Source: Diphasiastrum complanatum (Eukaryota; Streptophyta; Lycopodiopsida; Lycopodiales; Lycopodiaceae). Taken from it: a DNA stretch of 64,000 nt. The notes under the pieces are model-generated. The model saw only the letters and a list, made by a program, of their open reading frames with translations. It ran no database searches and was not told the DNA's origin. The first letter of the stretch is position 1. Each line of letters opens with the position of its first letter. The position numbers were made by a program, and so were the translations under genes. Location of the stretch: the NCBI GenBank assembly GCA_029204225.1, contig CM055102.1, forward strand, positions 33,197,585 through 33,261,584. The letters run 5' to 3'. Below are positions 26,029 to 39,134 of this stretch, one piece after another.

Positions 26029-29000
26029 TAGACTTCGAAATTAGGCCAAGATTAGACCTCATCTTGATAAAGACATTCTTGAGTAATGGCTTGGTAAGAA
26101 GATCTGCAACACAATTTGAAGATCCAACATGCTCCAATAAGATCTCTCTCCCAATGACCTTTTCTCTTACAAAATGATGAGCTACCTTGATGTGTTTTCT
26201 CCTTGCATGGAACACAGGATTATTTGCAAGAGCCTGAGTTGAAATGTTATCATTCTTGATAATTGGAAGGTCTTTATCTCCATAACACTTTAGCTCCAAA
26301 AGTAGTCTTTTGATCCACAAAACCTCCTTTGTTGTGGTTGTAAGAGATTTGTACTCAGCTTCACAAGATGATAAGGATATAGTTGCTTGCTTCTTTGATA
26401 GCCAAGAAACTAAGTTCCCTCCAAGAAAAATTGTGTAAACACTTGTGGATTTTCTATCCAACCTGTCTCCTGCAAAATCTGAATCTGAAAAAGCAACCAA
26501 AGTCAGACCTTCTCCTTATTGAATAATCCATAATCTAAGGTAGAAGATATATACCTCAAGATTCTTTTATCCAACTTCCAATGATATAACTTTGGATCTT
26601 GCATGTGTTGACTTAGCTTATGCACACTAAAGCTTAGATCAGGCCTAGTCACTGTTAACCGTATAAGTGAGCCAATAAGACTCCTATAAAGAGTGATGTC
26701 TACAAAGGAATTTTCATCATCTTTCATAGGAACTTTTACAATGTGCTCCATTGGTGTATCTATGCCTTTACAGTTTTCCATTTGGAATTTCTTGAGCATG
26801 GAAAGTGCATATCTACTTTGACTTATAAAGCCTTGACCTTTTCAAAAATCTATTTCAAGGCCTAAAATATAGTGAAGAACATACTACCAAGTGCATGCTT
26901 AGTTTCTTCAACTAGCTTCTCATTATTTCCACAAAGAATGATATCATCTACATAGATGAGAAGAATAATTAAAAAATTATCTACAAATTTATAATAAAGA
27001 GAGAGGTCATATTCACTGAGACAAAATTTGAGTGATATGAGATTGGAGTTGAGCCTTACATACCAAGACCTTGGTGCTTGTTTTAGTCCATAGAGACTTT
27101 TGAACAAAAGACAAACTTTTGATTCTTCACCTTCTTTCACAAAACCAGGAGGTTGCTCCATGTAAATCTCCTCCTCAAGGCAACCGTTGAGAAAGGCACT
27201 AGAAACATCAAGCTGAAACATTCTCCAATTGTGAAAACATGCAAGAGATATAAGTTTTCTAATTGTTACCATTTTTGCAACTAGTGCAAAGGTGTCTTCA
27301 TAGTCAAGACCTTTGATTTGAGAGTAGCCTTTGGCACAAAGTCTTGCTTTATATTTATTGATAGATCCATCATTATTATACTTGATTATGAAAACCCACT
27401 TACATCCAATCACATGCATGTTGTCTGGTGGATCCACAAGCTCCCATGTGTTGTTTGACATCAAGGCTTCAAACTCTTGGGTCATTGTTTCAACTCACAT
27501 CTTGGATTGAAGTGCTTCTTGGACATCTTTAGGCTCTTCATCTGATATGAAGAGAGCATGATAGGAAGTTTCACCTTCAACTTGCCTTCCTTCCTCATCA
27601 TATGTGAGCCTTCTTGGCTCAAATCTTTCTCTTGTAGATCTTCTTGGTGTGGGTGTTTGAAGTTGCTCCTCCTCAAGCCTTGGCCTCACCACTTCTTGAG
27701 CAGCATCAAGATTCCAAGTTAAACTTCTGATCTTCATGAAAGGTCACATCTCTACTAACAACATTCTTGTCAATAGAGGAAATATATACTTTGTATGCTT
27801 TTTTAGTAGATGCATATCCTACAAAGATTTCTTTAACGGCACTAGGATCTTCCTTCTTCCTAGTCTCTAAAGGTACATGCACAAAGCATACACAGCCAAA
27901 AATCCTAAGATGATCTACCTTAGGCTTTTTCTTATACAACATCTCAAAATGGTGTTCTTCCTTCTATTGCAAGATTAGGAAGCCTATAACAAAGATAGTT
28001 TGCACATGCAACTGCTTAGCTTCAAAATTCTTTAAGCAGAGAAGCTTCTAGCCTGATGGCTTTTGCACATTCACACAAAGTTCTATTTTTTCTCTCAGCA
28101 ACTCCATTTTGCTGAGGAGTATATGAACAAGAAAATTCTCTTTGTATTCCCTCTCTCTCACAAAAGTCTTTAAACTTATTGAAGGTGTATTCTCCTCCAC
28201 TATCACTTCTCAAAGCTTTCAACTTGAAAGAAAACTGCTTTTCTACATAGGCTTTGAAAGTAAGGAAAACAACATAAACCATGGCTTTAGAAGACAGTAT
28301 ATAGATCCAAGAATATCTTTTATACTCATCTACAAAGAAAACAAAGCAATTTTCTCCTCCTTTGCTCTTGGTTGAAGAGAAATGAACATCAGAGTGCACG
28401 AGTTCAAATGGTTGCTTTGTTTTGATGCTTGATCAAGGAAAAGATCTTCTGTGAGATTTTGCCAAAACACAAGCTTCACAAGGTTGAAGCTCCTTTGATA
28501 GTGTCTTTGGTAGTCCAACATCTTTTCCTTCCTTGACCATAGATTGCATGGCTTTGAAATTGGGATGTCCAATCTCTTATTCCACAGATCCTCCTGAAGA
28601 ACCTTGGTCTCATAAGCAATATTTGAAATGTTAGCACTCTCCCTAGAATCTAGTTTGTACAACTTTCCAATTCTAGATCCTTTAGCAATAACCTCATTTT
28701 CTCTTGAGATTATACACTTGTCAACTTGAAACTTGACATCCAATCCACTATCAAACAACTGTCTTACTTTAATGAGATTTTTGGTTAGTCTAGGTACATA
28801 GAGTATGTCATGCAAGCAAAATGACTTTGATGATGATGCATGTAGTGGAATACTACCTATTCCTTCAATTCTACACTCTACATCATCAGCAGTATAGATT
28901 GATCTTTTTGCACCTAGATATGGCATGAGACTTGTGAAAGAGTTTCTAGAACTAGACATATGGGAACTAGCCCCACTATCTATCCACCAGACTTCTTCAT

Positions 29001-29929
29001 TCTTGAAAGGAAAAGATGAAAAACTAGACATCATTAAAGAATCCTCTCTTTCACTCTCAACACCCTCACACTCATCCTCATTAGTAAGGTTAGCTTGCTT
29101 AGATTGTTATCTACTTGAAACAGTTTGATGCATAGTGGCCTTTCTTGCCATAGGAAAAACACTTGATCTTTGACAGCTTCTTCTTGCCACTGGATGTTGC
29201 AACTTGTGAGGACTGATCCTCACCACCTTCTTTGGCTTTGACCTTCTTCAAGTGCTGTTGACCTTTGCCCTTGCCTCTTGACTTGTCTCTGATGAAGAGT
29301 GCTTTGTCATCTCCACCATCTTTCAATGAAAGTTTGTTGATCCTCAACATCTTGTTCTCTTGTCTGTTTTCTTCAGCAATGAGAACACCTTGTAGTGTCT
29401 CCAAGGATGGAAGTTCCTCCCTGACAGCATAAGTCTGCACAATATTGTCATACTCAGCTCTAAGTCCATTGAGGACTACTTGAACAAGTTCAATGTTCTT
29501 AAGAGCATCTCCAATACCAGCTAACTCTTGATGAAGATCCTTTACTCTCATTACATATGATGAAGCACTCTCATCTACTCTCTGATAACTTAGAAAGATT
29601 TGGTTTCTAAGTGTAAGCAATCTAGAAGTATTCTTAATTTCATAGATTGTTTTGAATGTGTCCCAAGCCTCCTTGGCAGTGGTGTATGTACCAATCTCTC
29701 TTAACACTTCATTTGTTACATTTAATTTTATAAAATGAAGGGCAATTCTGGTTCTTTTGTTGAATGCTGCAGCTTCATTAGGTGCTGCAGGTTCTTCTTC
29801 AGCTCCACTCAGAATGTCCATTACATCCTGTAGAATCAATAATGATTCCATTCTAATCTTCCACATTGCATAATTGGAAGATGTTAATCTCTCACTGTGA
29901 TCCAAGAAATGTGAACCAGATGAAGACAT
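26029..29929 (-). pseudogene. Ty1/copia gag-pol polyprotein, minus strand, nearly full length but frameshifted
   Basis: Reading right to left: gag from ATG at 29929 (MSSSGSHFLDHSERL) with a zinc knuckle whose second Cys has become Tyr (CFSYGKKGHYASNC); protease WWIDSGASSHM; integrase with HSDV, RSDSGGEY and an intact TPQQNGVAERKNR; a linker (RSTRERFEPR); RT with [28 protein letters not shown] and YVDD; RNase H ([33 protein letters not shown]). At least six frames are needed to read it, so it is dead. Coding similarity to the plus-strand copy at 21496-24080 is very high, and this copy keeps about 450 bp that the plus copy lost. Confidence 0.9.
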
Positions 29930-30455
29930 CTTCTCTATGAGAAATTCTAGTAATGACAAAGATAAAGTTGAAAATGCTGCTTGCTATCTCAACCTAGGAT
30001 CTAACACTGGTGATGTTGATTCAACCTATGAAATCTAGCAACAGAATGTGAGATCAAACTCTCAACACAAAATCAATCTATCTTGAATTTGGATCTTGCT
30101 TCAATCACTGAAATGAAGCACATGCAAGTAAGAAGTCTATCTCTCCCACGAGTTTCAAAGAACTGAAAACCTCTCTAGGAACTTACTTTCAACTGGCACA
30201 GTAATTTGTGTGAAATAAAAAGTCTAAGACCTCACAAAACTCACATCTATCCAATTCTACTTGATTGACAATGAAAATTGAAGAAATTGGTGAAAAGGAT
30301 TGACATGTGCTCACTTTGGCATATTCCACGAGATGAGTACTCTCTCAAACTCTTTGATTGCCTAAAACTCTTCTAAAAACAAATCAAATCGATTTAGAAA
30401 CTCGATCAACTCATTCTACTCTTCAATACCTATCCAACAAGCTATAGAACATCAA
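29930..30455 (-). mobile_element. Copia leader, minus strand, truncated at its 5' end
   Basis: Inverted match to the plus-strand leader at about 20940-21495, including the stretch TATCCAACAAGCTATAGAAC. Similarity stops near 30455, where gypsy sequence begins, so the 5' LTR and primer site of this element are missing. Confidence 0.75.
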
Positions 30456-31700
30456 ACGACAACTTTAAAAGATGGACAAGGATACGTCAGAAGAGTTCAA
30501 TACAAGAGTATAACTTCGATTTTTGGAGTCTAACTCTTAAAATACCCACAGTGTCTGATGCATATCACTTACGAAGGTATATACAAGGACTATAGCCGGA
30601 TATTGGAGCTGATGTAGCATCATGTTTTTGTTCTGATCTCAATCAAGCTATGCGGGTGGCTCTTGAAATTGAGCCTAAATATGCTGGTAAGTGGTCGACT
30701 AAATTAGGAGCACCCAAATATGAAGTTAATGGATGAGAAGCTGAATGGAATTCTGATATTCGTAGACATGATAAGGAAAGGAGCACAATCCTCTAGTACC
30801 CAACAGTTAAAGAAGCTGATAGGAGGAATAGTGGTAAGAAACAAGTGAGCAACATGGAGGCCAAGCCAGAGGTGAAGATTGTTAGATCAAAAGCAGAGAT
30901 AGATCGAATGTGGCAACAAGGCTTATGTTTCACTCGTAAGCAAAAATGGAAACCAGGGCATAAGTGTGACAAAGCTAAGTTTGCAAGGATTTCCTTGATT
31001 GTTGAAGATGACGAAGATGATACTAGCACTTTTTCAGAGAATGTCATTGACACTCAACCGCCGCAAAGTGATGAAGACACCTCATCTGATGAGGAATCAC
31101 CAAACCATCAATCAGACCACGGATAGCAGGAAAGATCCATTAAGAAGGATCAGAAAGTTGAACTATTGAACATATCTCTAAATGCTTTCAATGGATCCCA
31201 TTCTAACAAAACCTTCCGTGTGCAAGCGTTAAATTAATGGAAGGAAAGTATTTTGCCTAACAGGTTGTGGTAGTACGCATAACTTCTTTAATAGTAGGTC
31301 ATTACGAAGCTGTGGATTAGCATCTTTAGATCGTTGTGATAAGGTGAGAGTCCAGATCGCCAATGGAGTAACCATTCCTTGTAATAACATCACCCTAGTG
31401 GTGAAATTACAAATGGAGGATTATACTCTTAAAACGAGTTTCCATATTGTGGAGTTGGGTCTAATTGATGTTATACTAGCCTGGGTGAAATGGCTTAAGA
31501 TCTTGAAAAATGTAACAATCAACTTCGATCAAGGACTGGTGAGCTTCAGACAAGGAGAACGCCAATTTGAACTACACAGTGTTCAATCTACTCAATCACG
31601 TTCAACTTTGCAGCTGATTTTTGTAGAGAAGGTGAAAGGTTGTCTAGATCAAATGTGGAAATGTTTGTGCTTAGGATTGAAGAAGTTGAAGGACAAGTCA
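30456..31700 (+). pseudogene. Ty3/gypsy gag and protease remnant
   Basis: A decayed gag (LRRYIQGL...EIEPKYAG) leads to a zinc-knuckle-like segment whose second Cys reads as Arg (CFTRKQKWKPGHKC, about 30925-30966). The retropepsin domain at about 31230-31600 reads CLTGCGSTHNFF where active enzymes have D-S/C-G. The catalytic Asp is therefore Gly in this copy, followed by a typical VRVQIANGVTIPC and a degraded flap/second half. Several stops and frameshifts are present. Confidence 0.75.
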
Positions 31701-31779
31701 AGGATATAAAAACAAAACCATTGGCCAAGGCAAAACAAAGTGTGAAAGATCCGAAAATCTGGAAGACCTTGGGTGAATT

Positions 31780-32888
31780 TTCTGATGTGTTTGCTGATTA
31801 GTTACCCAAAGGAGAACCTCCTACCAGATTTGTGGACCATTGAATTGAAATCGGGGACTAAACCGATCAATTTACCACATTATAGACTATCAAAGGCCGA
31901 AAAAAGAAGAAGTCCATAAATAGGTTCAGGAGTTACTCTCACAAGAATCTATTGTTTGAAGTAAATCACCTTTTGTCTCTCCCGTGTTGCTGGTTAAGAA
32001 GAAGGATGGAACATTCAGGATGTGTATTGATTATCGAGCTCTTAACAAAGTGACCATCAAAAACATATATCCAATTCCTAGAGTGGATGATTTGTTGGAT
32101 GCATGGGAGCTAGAAGAGCACAGAATGTTGTGGTCAAATTTGAGATTCGGCACAATCTCCGCAATAACTGCATTGAGTGCAGATTGGATAAAAGACATTC
32201 AAGCAGAATATATGGAGGATCCAGACTTGAAAGAGATTTGGGAGGAAACTCAAGTTTCCAACTCAGTTGTTCATCCCCGTTATAGGAAACAAGGACAAAT
32301 ATTGTTGTATGACAATTCTAGAGTTGTGCTTGCTCCTAAATCTGAGTTCATTCCGCAAGTATTATATGAGCTACACTCATCTCCAAGTGCTGGGCATAGT
32401 GGAATTTCGAAGACATATCAAACCATCCACAAGCTTTTCAAATGGGCTGGTATGAAGAAAGCTATATACACGTACGTGCAAGAATGTATTCCTTGTCAAG
32501 TGAATAAGGTAGAACATGTTAAGCAACTAGGCTTATTGCATCTGCTATCCATTCCCACTCAGCGTTGGATGAGTATTAGCATGGATTTTATACTTTCCTT
32601 ACCAACAACAACTGGGGGATATGATGGAATCTATGTGGTAGTGGATCGGCTCGCGAAATATGCACATTTCCTACCTTATAAAACTACTGATAGTGCAACC
32701 CAAGTAGCACAAATATTCTTGAAGAATGTCTTCAAGTTACACGAAATATCAAAGGAGATAGTGAGTGACAGAGATAGTAGATTTATTTCCACTTTTTGGA
32801 AGGTCTTAATGGACAAGTTGGGCACTAAATTGTGCTTAAGTACATCATTTCATCCGGAAACTGATGGGCAAACAGAAAGGGTTAACCA
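31780..32888 (+). pseudogene. Ty3/gypsy RT N-terminus fused to integrase by internal deletion
   Basis: The RT start ([30 protein letters not shown]) runs to about 32100, then switches in frame to pre-integrase sequence ([20 protein letters not shown]). The RT catalytic palm and RNase H are gone. Integrase keeps its zinc-binding H...H...CIPC segment and the three acidic positions ([23 protein letters not shown]). The frame is open from 31984 to 32904, so the deletion product still reads through. Gypsy similarity ends at about 32890 at a junction with copia RT. Confidence 0.82.
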
Positions 32889-33523
32889 ATACTTTCCTTA
32901 TTGATCACGGCTACACACCTAGCTCTTCAGATTCAAATGTTTACTTCAAAGCAATGCAGCAGTCTTTTATCATTATTACTTTATACGTGGATGATACATT
33001 GCTTTTCAACAACAGTACCGATCTAATAAAAGAGGCCAAGACAATGCTATCTTCAGAATTTGACATGACCGATCTGGGCGAAGCTCATTTCTGCCTTGGT
33101 ATGCAAATCCACAGAGACAGAAAACTGAAGTTGGTCTACATTACACAACAAAGGTACATCTACAACATATTAGTCAGATATAATCTGATTAATTTCAAGT
33201 TAGCTCTCTCACCAATGGAACCAAGTCTCAAATTGTCAAAGGACCAATGTCCCCAAACAATTCATGAGAAGCAGCAGATGCGTGAGTATCCTCACCATTA
33301 TATTATAGGATCTCTTATGTACACCATGATCTGTACCAGACCAGACATAGCTTTTGCAGTCAGCTCTCTTAGTCAGTTTATGACTAACCCTGGTATAACA
33401 CATTGGAAGGCTCTTATCAGAGTCATGAGATATCTTCGAGCTACTATGGACTTTTGCATTTGTTATGGAGTAGTCGGCAATGACAAACTCAATTTACTCA
33501 GTGGTTACACATGTGAAGATTAG
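32889..33523 (+). pseudogene. Ty1/copia RT/RNase H fragment joined to gypsy integrase
   Basis: Encodes [29 protein letters not shown] (YVDD box), GMQIHRDRKLKLVYITQQRY, GSLMYTMICTRPDIAFAVSS and HWKALIRVMRYLRATMDF. This is the second half of copia RT and the connection to RNase H. The RNase H catalytic part is absent after LLSGYTCED, where a TAG stop occurs. It is a different copia subfamily from the pair at 20-30 kb. Confidence 0.85.
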
Positions 33524-33723
33524 TAAAAAATATTTTCCTATCTCGAGTTTTGGGACCATGATTTGTTTTTTTTTTTTTTTTCAAAAAACAACACTCATAC
33601 CAATAGAAAGCCCTTTTTATACTGAGTCTCCACCTTCACTTCCTCCAACACCCTAAAAAAATCGACAAACACCAAAAACCCTATAAAATCCAAAAACACC
33701 AGCAACTTATACCCCAGGTGCCA

Positions 33724-35057
33724 ATGGACCAACAAAACGATCCTCAAGTCGCAGACGATTATCCATACAAGATCAGGTCCCCTGAAGCTGAACATATCAG
33801 ACGTCATAGGTTCTACCGAATGAGAGCCGAACTCCAAGAGCCATCCACAAACCCGTTCAATGGACAAGAACCTAATAGAGCCGAGTCTTCACGTGCACGA
33901 CCCCGTTTTTATGGTGCTGACCCCTCACAGGCCAGAACCAACCTTAATGGAGTCCCTGCTACCCACGGAGCTCACCTTGAAAGATGTACATCCAAGCTAG
34001 ATCTACCAAAGTTTGACGGCAGTTCGGACCCTCAAAGATTTTTGCAAATCTTTGAGAATGCATGTGATGTATATGGCGAGACATCACCCGACGCCATGAT
34101 TCAACTCTTCTCGATGACCATGATAGATTGGGCACGAGAATGGTTTTTTAACCTTGATTGTGAAGATAAATGTGACTGGTCACTCTTGAAGGAGGCCTTT
34201 ATCAAACGCTTTAAGCCATTTTGCTTGATAGAAAGCCTTTATGTCAAGCTAAGTAATATCAAAATGACAAAAGACGAACGAGTACGGAACTATATTGAGC
34301 ATTTCAAACGTCTCAAAAGTCAAGTACAAGAACAACCCTCTGAACAGATGCTCATCATCTGGTTCTTAGTCGGCCTTCCAAGATGGAATAGACGCGAGCT
34401 TAAATCCAATGATGAATATACGAGCCTAAAGTTAGTTATGTCTAATGCCATCAAGGAAGAAGACGAAGGATCAGATGTTGACGAATCTAGAGAAAGAAGA
34501 GCACCACGTGCTCCTGTCCATGAGTCGAAGCCGATCGAGGACACCTGAGATCAGCTTTGGAAATCCCAGTTGGAGTTGCTTAATAAGCAACATCAACTAC
34601 AGATGGAGAAACTCACTAATGAGTTTCAAACTACCTTGAAGTCTATCCAAAGTAGTATGTCTGATCAGCCAAACCCTGCACAAGTACCTTATAGACAACA
34701 AACAATATGGTGCCCACACTGCTGAGCTACGCATCCTGTTGATGCTTGTCCTTCATAACAGTTCAACAATATGAATAACACCCATCCCAATCTGGAAATG
34801 CCTTGCCTTATCCTGACTATCCATCAGAAAGTCTAGAACCATTCGCCATACAAGATGGCTATGCAGTTATACAAGGGCCACTGCACACCAGATGCTTCAT
34901 CTGTGGTGAAACTGGCCACTTCATGGTTGATTGTCCAGTCAAGACCAAATACCATCCTGAGTGTCCCGACTGTATAAGAAAACACAGTTTCAAAGACTGT
35001 CCAAAACAACCAACTAAGATCCTACCTGCAAGTCACGTCAGTTATGAATCACAATAG
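33724..35057 (+). pseudogene. Ty3/gypsy gag with two zinc knuckles
   Basis: ATG at 33724 (MDQQNDPQVADDYPY). The retrotransposon gag core spans about 33990-34400 (LPKFDGSSDPQRFLQIFENA, WAREWFFNL, RVRNYIEHFKRLK). The frame is stopped by TGA near 34546, and more stops occur near 34725 and 34756. After a frameshift at about 34780 the nucleocapsid part has CFICGETGHFMVDC (perfect CCHC) and a second C-x2-C-x3-H-x4-C motif. It is related to the gag at 63591 but clearly diverged. No pol follows. Confidence 0.85.
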
Positions 35058-37714
35058 GATCTTCACAACAACAACACGAGCACCATAGCAACCAGCAGTT
35101 AAACATGTTGCTCAATCGAGAAGTTTCTTGTAGACTTCTACATCACCATCCAATACACCAGCTCCATAATGCAAAAAGACACTCATACGAAATGAGTCCT
35201 TGTCGAAAGAAAGTAAAACCGATATTTTGTCATCTGCTACAATGTCCAACCAAGAGCAACCTCCACAAGGGGATGACAGTTTTTTTCCCCTTCCACAACC
35301 TCAAATCTATTTGTCTTTCTACATGCAAATAAGATATCCAATGTGCCAATACACAATAAATCTAGGATTCGGAAATCCACTTAGAGATTCGGTTCTGAAT
35401 CTCTTGTTCGACGAGGTCCTCAGGACATAGTACCTCACCCATACCTGCATCTCACACTATATCTTACAATATCTGCTATCAATGATGGTAGATTTAGTGT
35501 AACCAACCCTACCTTGTTTTGACAAGGGCATGTCAGAGTAAGTCACATTACTCTACAAAACAACTGAAATATTGCAACTATCAAGATACATTATCAATGT
35601 TGATGAATGCAAGTTTTGTTCAACAAATGCTATACAGTTCTCACTCTCTGTAACGTTTGTTTATTTCCTTGTTTCTCTTCACCTATTTTGTGTGATTGAT
35701 TTTTGCATGAGGAATAGCTATTGCACGAGAGTCTTCTGTAGAGCATCTCCAGAACACATTTTCATTCATCTATCCATCTTCAGATTACCATGTACAACAG
35801 TTTCAAATTTTAGAAAACTATGAGAAATCCATGACAAGTTAGAGTTGATTCCTGCACCTCATTGCCATATTATTCTTTGAGTCAACTACAGCAATATCGA
35901 AACAAATTTAGTTAAAATTTGTTCAATCTTTAGTCCAGTTGCATGTTCAACAAGTTTCAACTACGTGTTCCACACGTCGATCCAATCCTGAGCATGAACA
36001 GTCACCAGCAACAACATCCCCACCAACAGATTTGGGGAGGGGGGAGAGAGAGAGAGAGAGTGGATCTGCCTGGATCCACTGGAGTAGTTCCGCTGCCTAC
36101 AACAACGTCATCAAGATCGACAGCCAAGGTCACAAACCCAAAGTCAACAATGACAAGGCTAAGAAGACAGATGGGCAATCCAAAGCGACTCGATCAGAAG
36201 AAGTACCCCAGTCACGATGAAGATCCTTCAGAAAGGGAAACACAAGCATTGGAAAATCAGTCTCCTTCTTCAACCAACCTCTTGCCATACTTCTGCACCC
36301 ATTCTCATGTCTATCGTCCACACCATCTACCGTTGTCACCACCACCCTCCCTTCCATCTGGTTGTTTATCATCAGTTTACATTTCTTCTGAGAAATCCCT
36401 AGTTTTTTATAGTCCTACCGAAGCAGTTGAAAGATCATTGCAAATGTCTTGCGGAGACTAATTGCCACCTACAATGGTTGATCAGACAAATGAAGACCTA
36501 AGAAGCAGGCGAAGCAGCTAGAAGAAATAAAAAGAAAGATCCAGGAAGCTGAGGAGGAAAGGACAAAATCTAAACAACAGATGAGTCAGATCGATCTTGA
36601 TCAAAAGAAACTCTCTGGAGTAATGACAGTTGAATCCCCTCTTATGAAGCCCAAAGAGATCCAAAAGTAACGGATCAAAAGAAAGAGCTACAGAAAATGA
36701 AAAATGAAGACATCCGTGAACCTGCAAATAAAGCAAGCTCCTCACCCAGCAAGTGGTGGTTGAAGCTCGACATTGCAAGGGTCCAAGGCTGCAATTGTAG
36801 AACTATCAGTTCCTTCACCTTGTCACCAAGCCTTCATCATGTTTTCTCACCGTTACCAAACCGTCCATCCCAAACTGTTTCTACCACCAAATTTTTTTGT
36901 GATGAGTCCATCCCCTTGAGACTGATAACCAAGATTTGTGCTACCTATCAGAAAAGAGCATCGACAAGACTGGATTTTCAACTGAGAGAAGAACCACGGA
37001 AACACCCAGAGGCAAATGGAGGATACAAACCTCCCAGAAGAAGCCAAAGATGGAATCTGCCAAGAAACCAAAGATGAAACCGTCAATGGCAGATACAAGT
37101 GACAAAACAAAGAGACATGAGGAAAGCACTCGAGCATGCAAGTTATGAAGTTGCTGGGAGCTCTCCAATTTTGAGAATGTCATTCCATTTAGAGTAGTTC
37201 TGGTTTTGCAAGTAGATTAGTTTCCTTAATTTCGGTTACAGCCTTAGGATCTTGAAAACTGAGCAACTGTGCTGCGTTGCAAATCTGACTTTGTTCACCA
37301 TGGCTTGCTCCGTAATGGAGTAATTGTTCCATCGGCAAGTGTTTATTCATAAACAACAAAGTGTCGAGACCCTGCAGTCATCCTCTGACAGGCTGGATGA
37401 TTATACTACAACGTTTGTGCACGTAGACATGCAAATCTGAATCTGTGTGCAGGTTCAGATCCTTCAGTAAACACATGACCATGATTATTTCCATTGTAAA
37501 CTATGTTGTACATAAAGGTATGTGAATTGAGCACATTACCTTCTAGAATAGTTCGAGTTTGAGTTAGGTAGATTCAAATTTGATGTCATGCAAAAGTTTA
37601 AATAGCATGCAATATCATTCAGTGTGCATGCAAGCCACATGCAATCAGTGCTTGCAACATGCAAAGTGGTTTCTGTGATCTACACATGTCTAGGCAAGTT
37701 TATGAGTTGACATG
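35058..37714. other. Region without a recognisable gene
   Basis: Many short frames on both strands, none with a domain I recognise. A lysine/glutamate-rich stretch near 36500-36670 (KKQAKQLEEIKRKIQEAEEE) would form a coiled coil but is broken. A short (GA) run lies at 36043-36060. It may be the worn 3' part of the preceding gypsy element. Confidence 0.4.
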
Positions 37715-38379
37715 CAGTACATGCAATATCCGTGCATGTAGTTACACATGTGGATCCTTAGTAGTTGAGTTGACTGAGTTAAGTGGATTTTCCATGCAAC
37801 ACCGCTGTAGGAACTCGAGTCGCTTTGATGTAGGGAAGTTGTGGCATGTTTTGTCATATTGTGAATAATGAGATTTTGGTGTTTTGGACTCATTCTCTCT
37901 CTACCCGAGTATTCTAGTGTTAATTTTCTCTCTCTATCCGAGAGCAGCCTGTTTTTCTCATACTGAGCACTTACAATTATTTTTGACATTCATTCCTCAT
38001 AGTGAAAAGTTAGTTTTTTTAGTCAGATGTATGCTATTGTGCTCTTGTCTTAGATTTTTCAAGTAATCTGTTCTTTGATCAATCTTGTGCAATCACAACA
38101 CCTCAATAAGATCCTGTAAGGTGTGTGGTGAAGTTCACACGTGCTAAAAACTTCACACGGTATCAGAGCTTCATGCTTTGAAGAGGTGAGGGTGTATACA
38201 TCAGAACAACAATGCTTTTGCTTGCAGGAACTCGGATTTGGGAGAGGAATCCAAACTCACTGAGAAACAAGCCATCTGTGGATCATAAGTGGTCCAAACG
38301 AGCCTGATCTGCTCCAGCAGAGCCCTGTACAGACCGAGAGTTCACACGTGTGAAATCAACCCTCTTTAATTGAGTGCTA
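37715..38379 (+). mobile_element. Copia LTR plus leader fragment (second copy of the 20.3-kb family)
   Basis: Matches 20314-20940 closely, from CAGTACATGCAATATCC through AACTTCA (38155). A primer site mutated at its start (CGGTATCAGAGC at about 38158-38169) and about 210 bp of leader follow. Similarity ends abruptly near 38379, where minus-strand gypsy gag begins. It has no coding part, so it is a truncated remnant. Confidence 0.8.
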
Positions 38380-38387
38380 CTCTCCCT

Positions 38388-39134
38388 CTACTTCCACCAC
38401 TCATAAGCTGCTTCTTCAAAGTGGATTGTAGCGAAAGTGATTTTATCTCGGTCATCCCTATTGAACAGAGTAAAGTAACGATCTAATTTATCCAACCACT
38501 CCTCAATGTCAAGGGTCTTAAAATCACCGTTGAATTTCGGAATGGTTATCTTATCCTTGTACTCCCGAGTATCAAAGTGGTTCCGTTGTTCATGAAGTCT
38601 CGTGGAGTGTTGTACTCGTTGTTCAGACATGCCCCTATCAGTTCCAAGTCTGACTGGGTATTCAATATTAGTCTGTAATACCTGTTTTCCCTTGTCCATG
38701 TCAATTCTTCATACATCCTGAAAAGATGTTACATTTTGTGATGGAGATGGTAGTCGGAATGATGTAGTTGGCTCATAAGATCTCTGATCAGCTCCCGCTA
38801 GTTTGTCTTGCCTACCAGCTAGGATATCAAACAATTTTTCCCATTTCGCCTCATCAGCACTTCGATTTCTTTCCATTGTTTGCAGCATTGTAACTATCAG
38901 ATCTTGAGTAACCTGCATTTTACTTAGTATGTTTTCTTGCTGGTTTGAAACCTGCAGTTCTTCCATCGCTTCATCAGTAGGCAAATTGTCTTGAGGTGGG
39001 TTATTTTTATCCACTGTCTGTTTTCTTTTACCACCCATTTTGAAGTGTTGTAACAGTAATTTGGATAGTCTCGGTGAATTTGTCTTTTCGATCTGAACAC
39101 TTTTCGTTTCTGCTTCACTGAAATCCGAGCTCAA
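38388..39134 (-). pseudogene. Ty3/gypsy gag N-terminal half, minus strand
   Basis: Two frames: 39134-38709 (a charged, coiled-coil-like N-terminus, MSSDFSEAETKSVQIEKTNS) and 38699-38388 (ITIPKFNGDFKTLDIEEWLD, HFEEAAYEWWK). The latter is the start of the retrotransposon gag domain. A stop and frameshift separate them, and the gene is cut at 38388 against the copia fragment. Upstream on the minus strand are a motif-array leader and an LTR-like repeat, the order expected for a gypsy 5' end. Confidence 0.75.

Noticed and set aside
33595-33867. Minus-strand frame rich in Phe and Leu before the gypsy gag
   Set aside because: Antisense of the gag start and a T/A homopolymer; no support.
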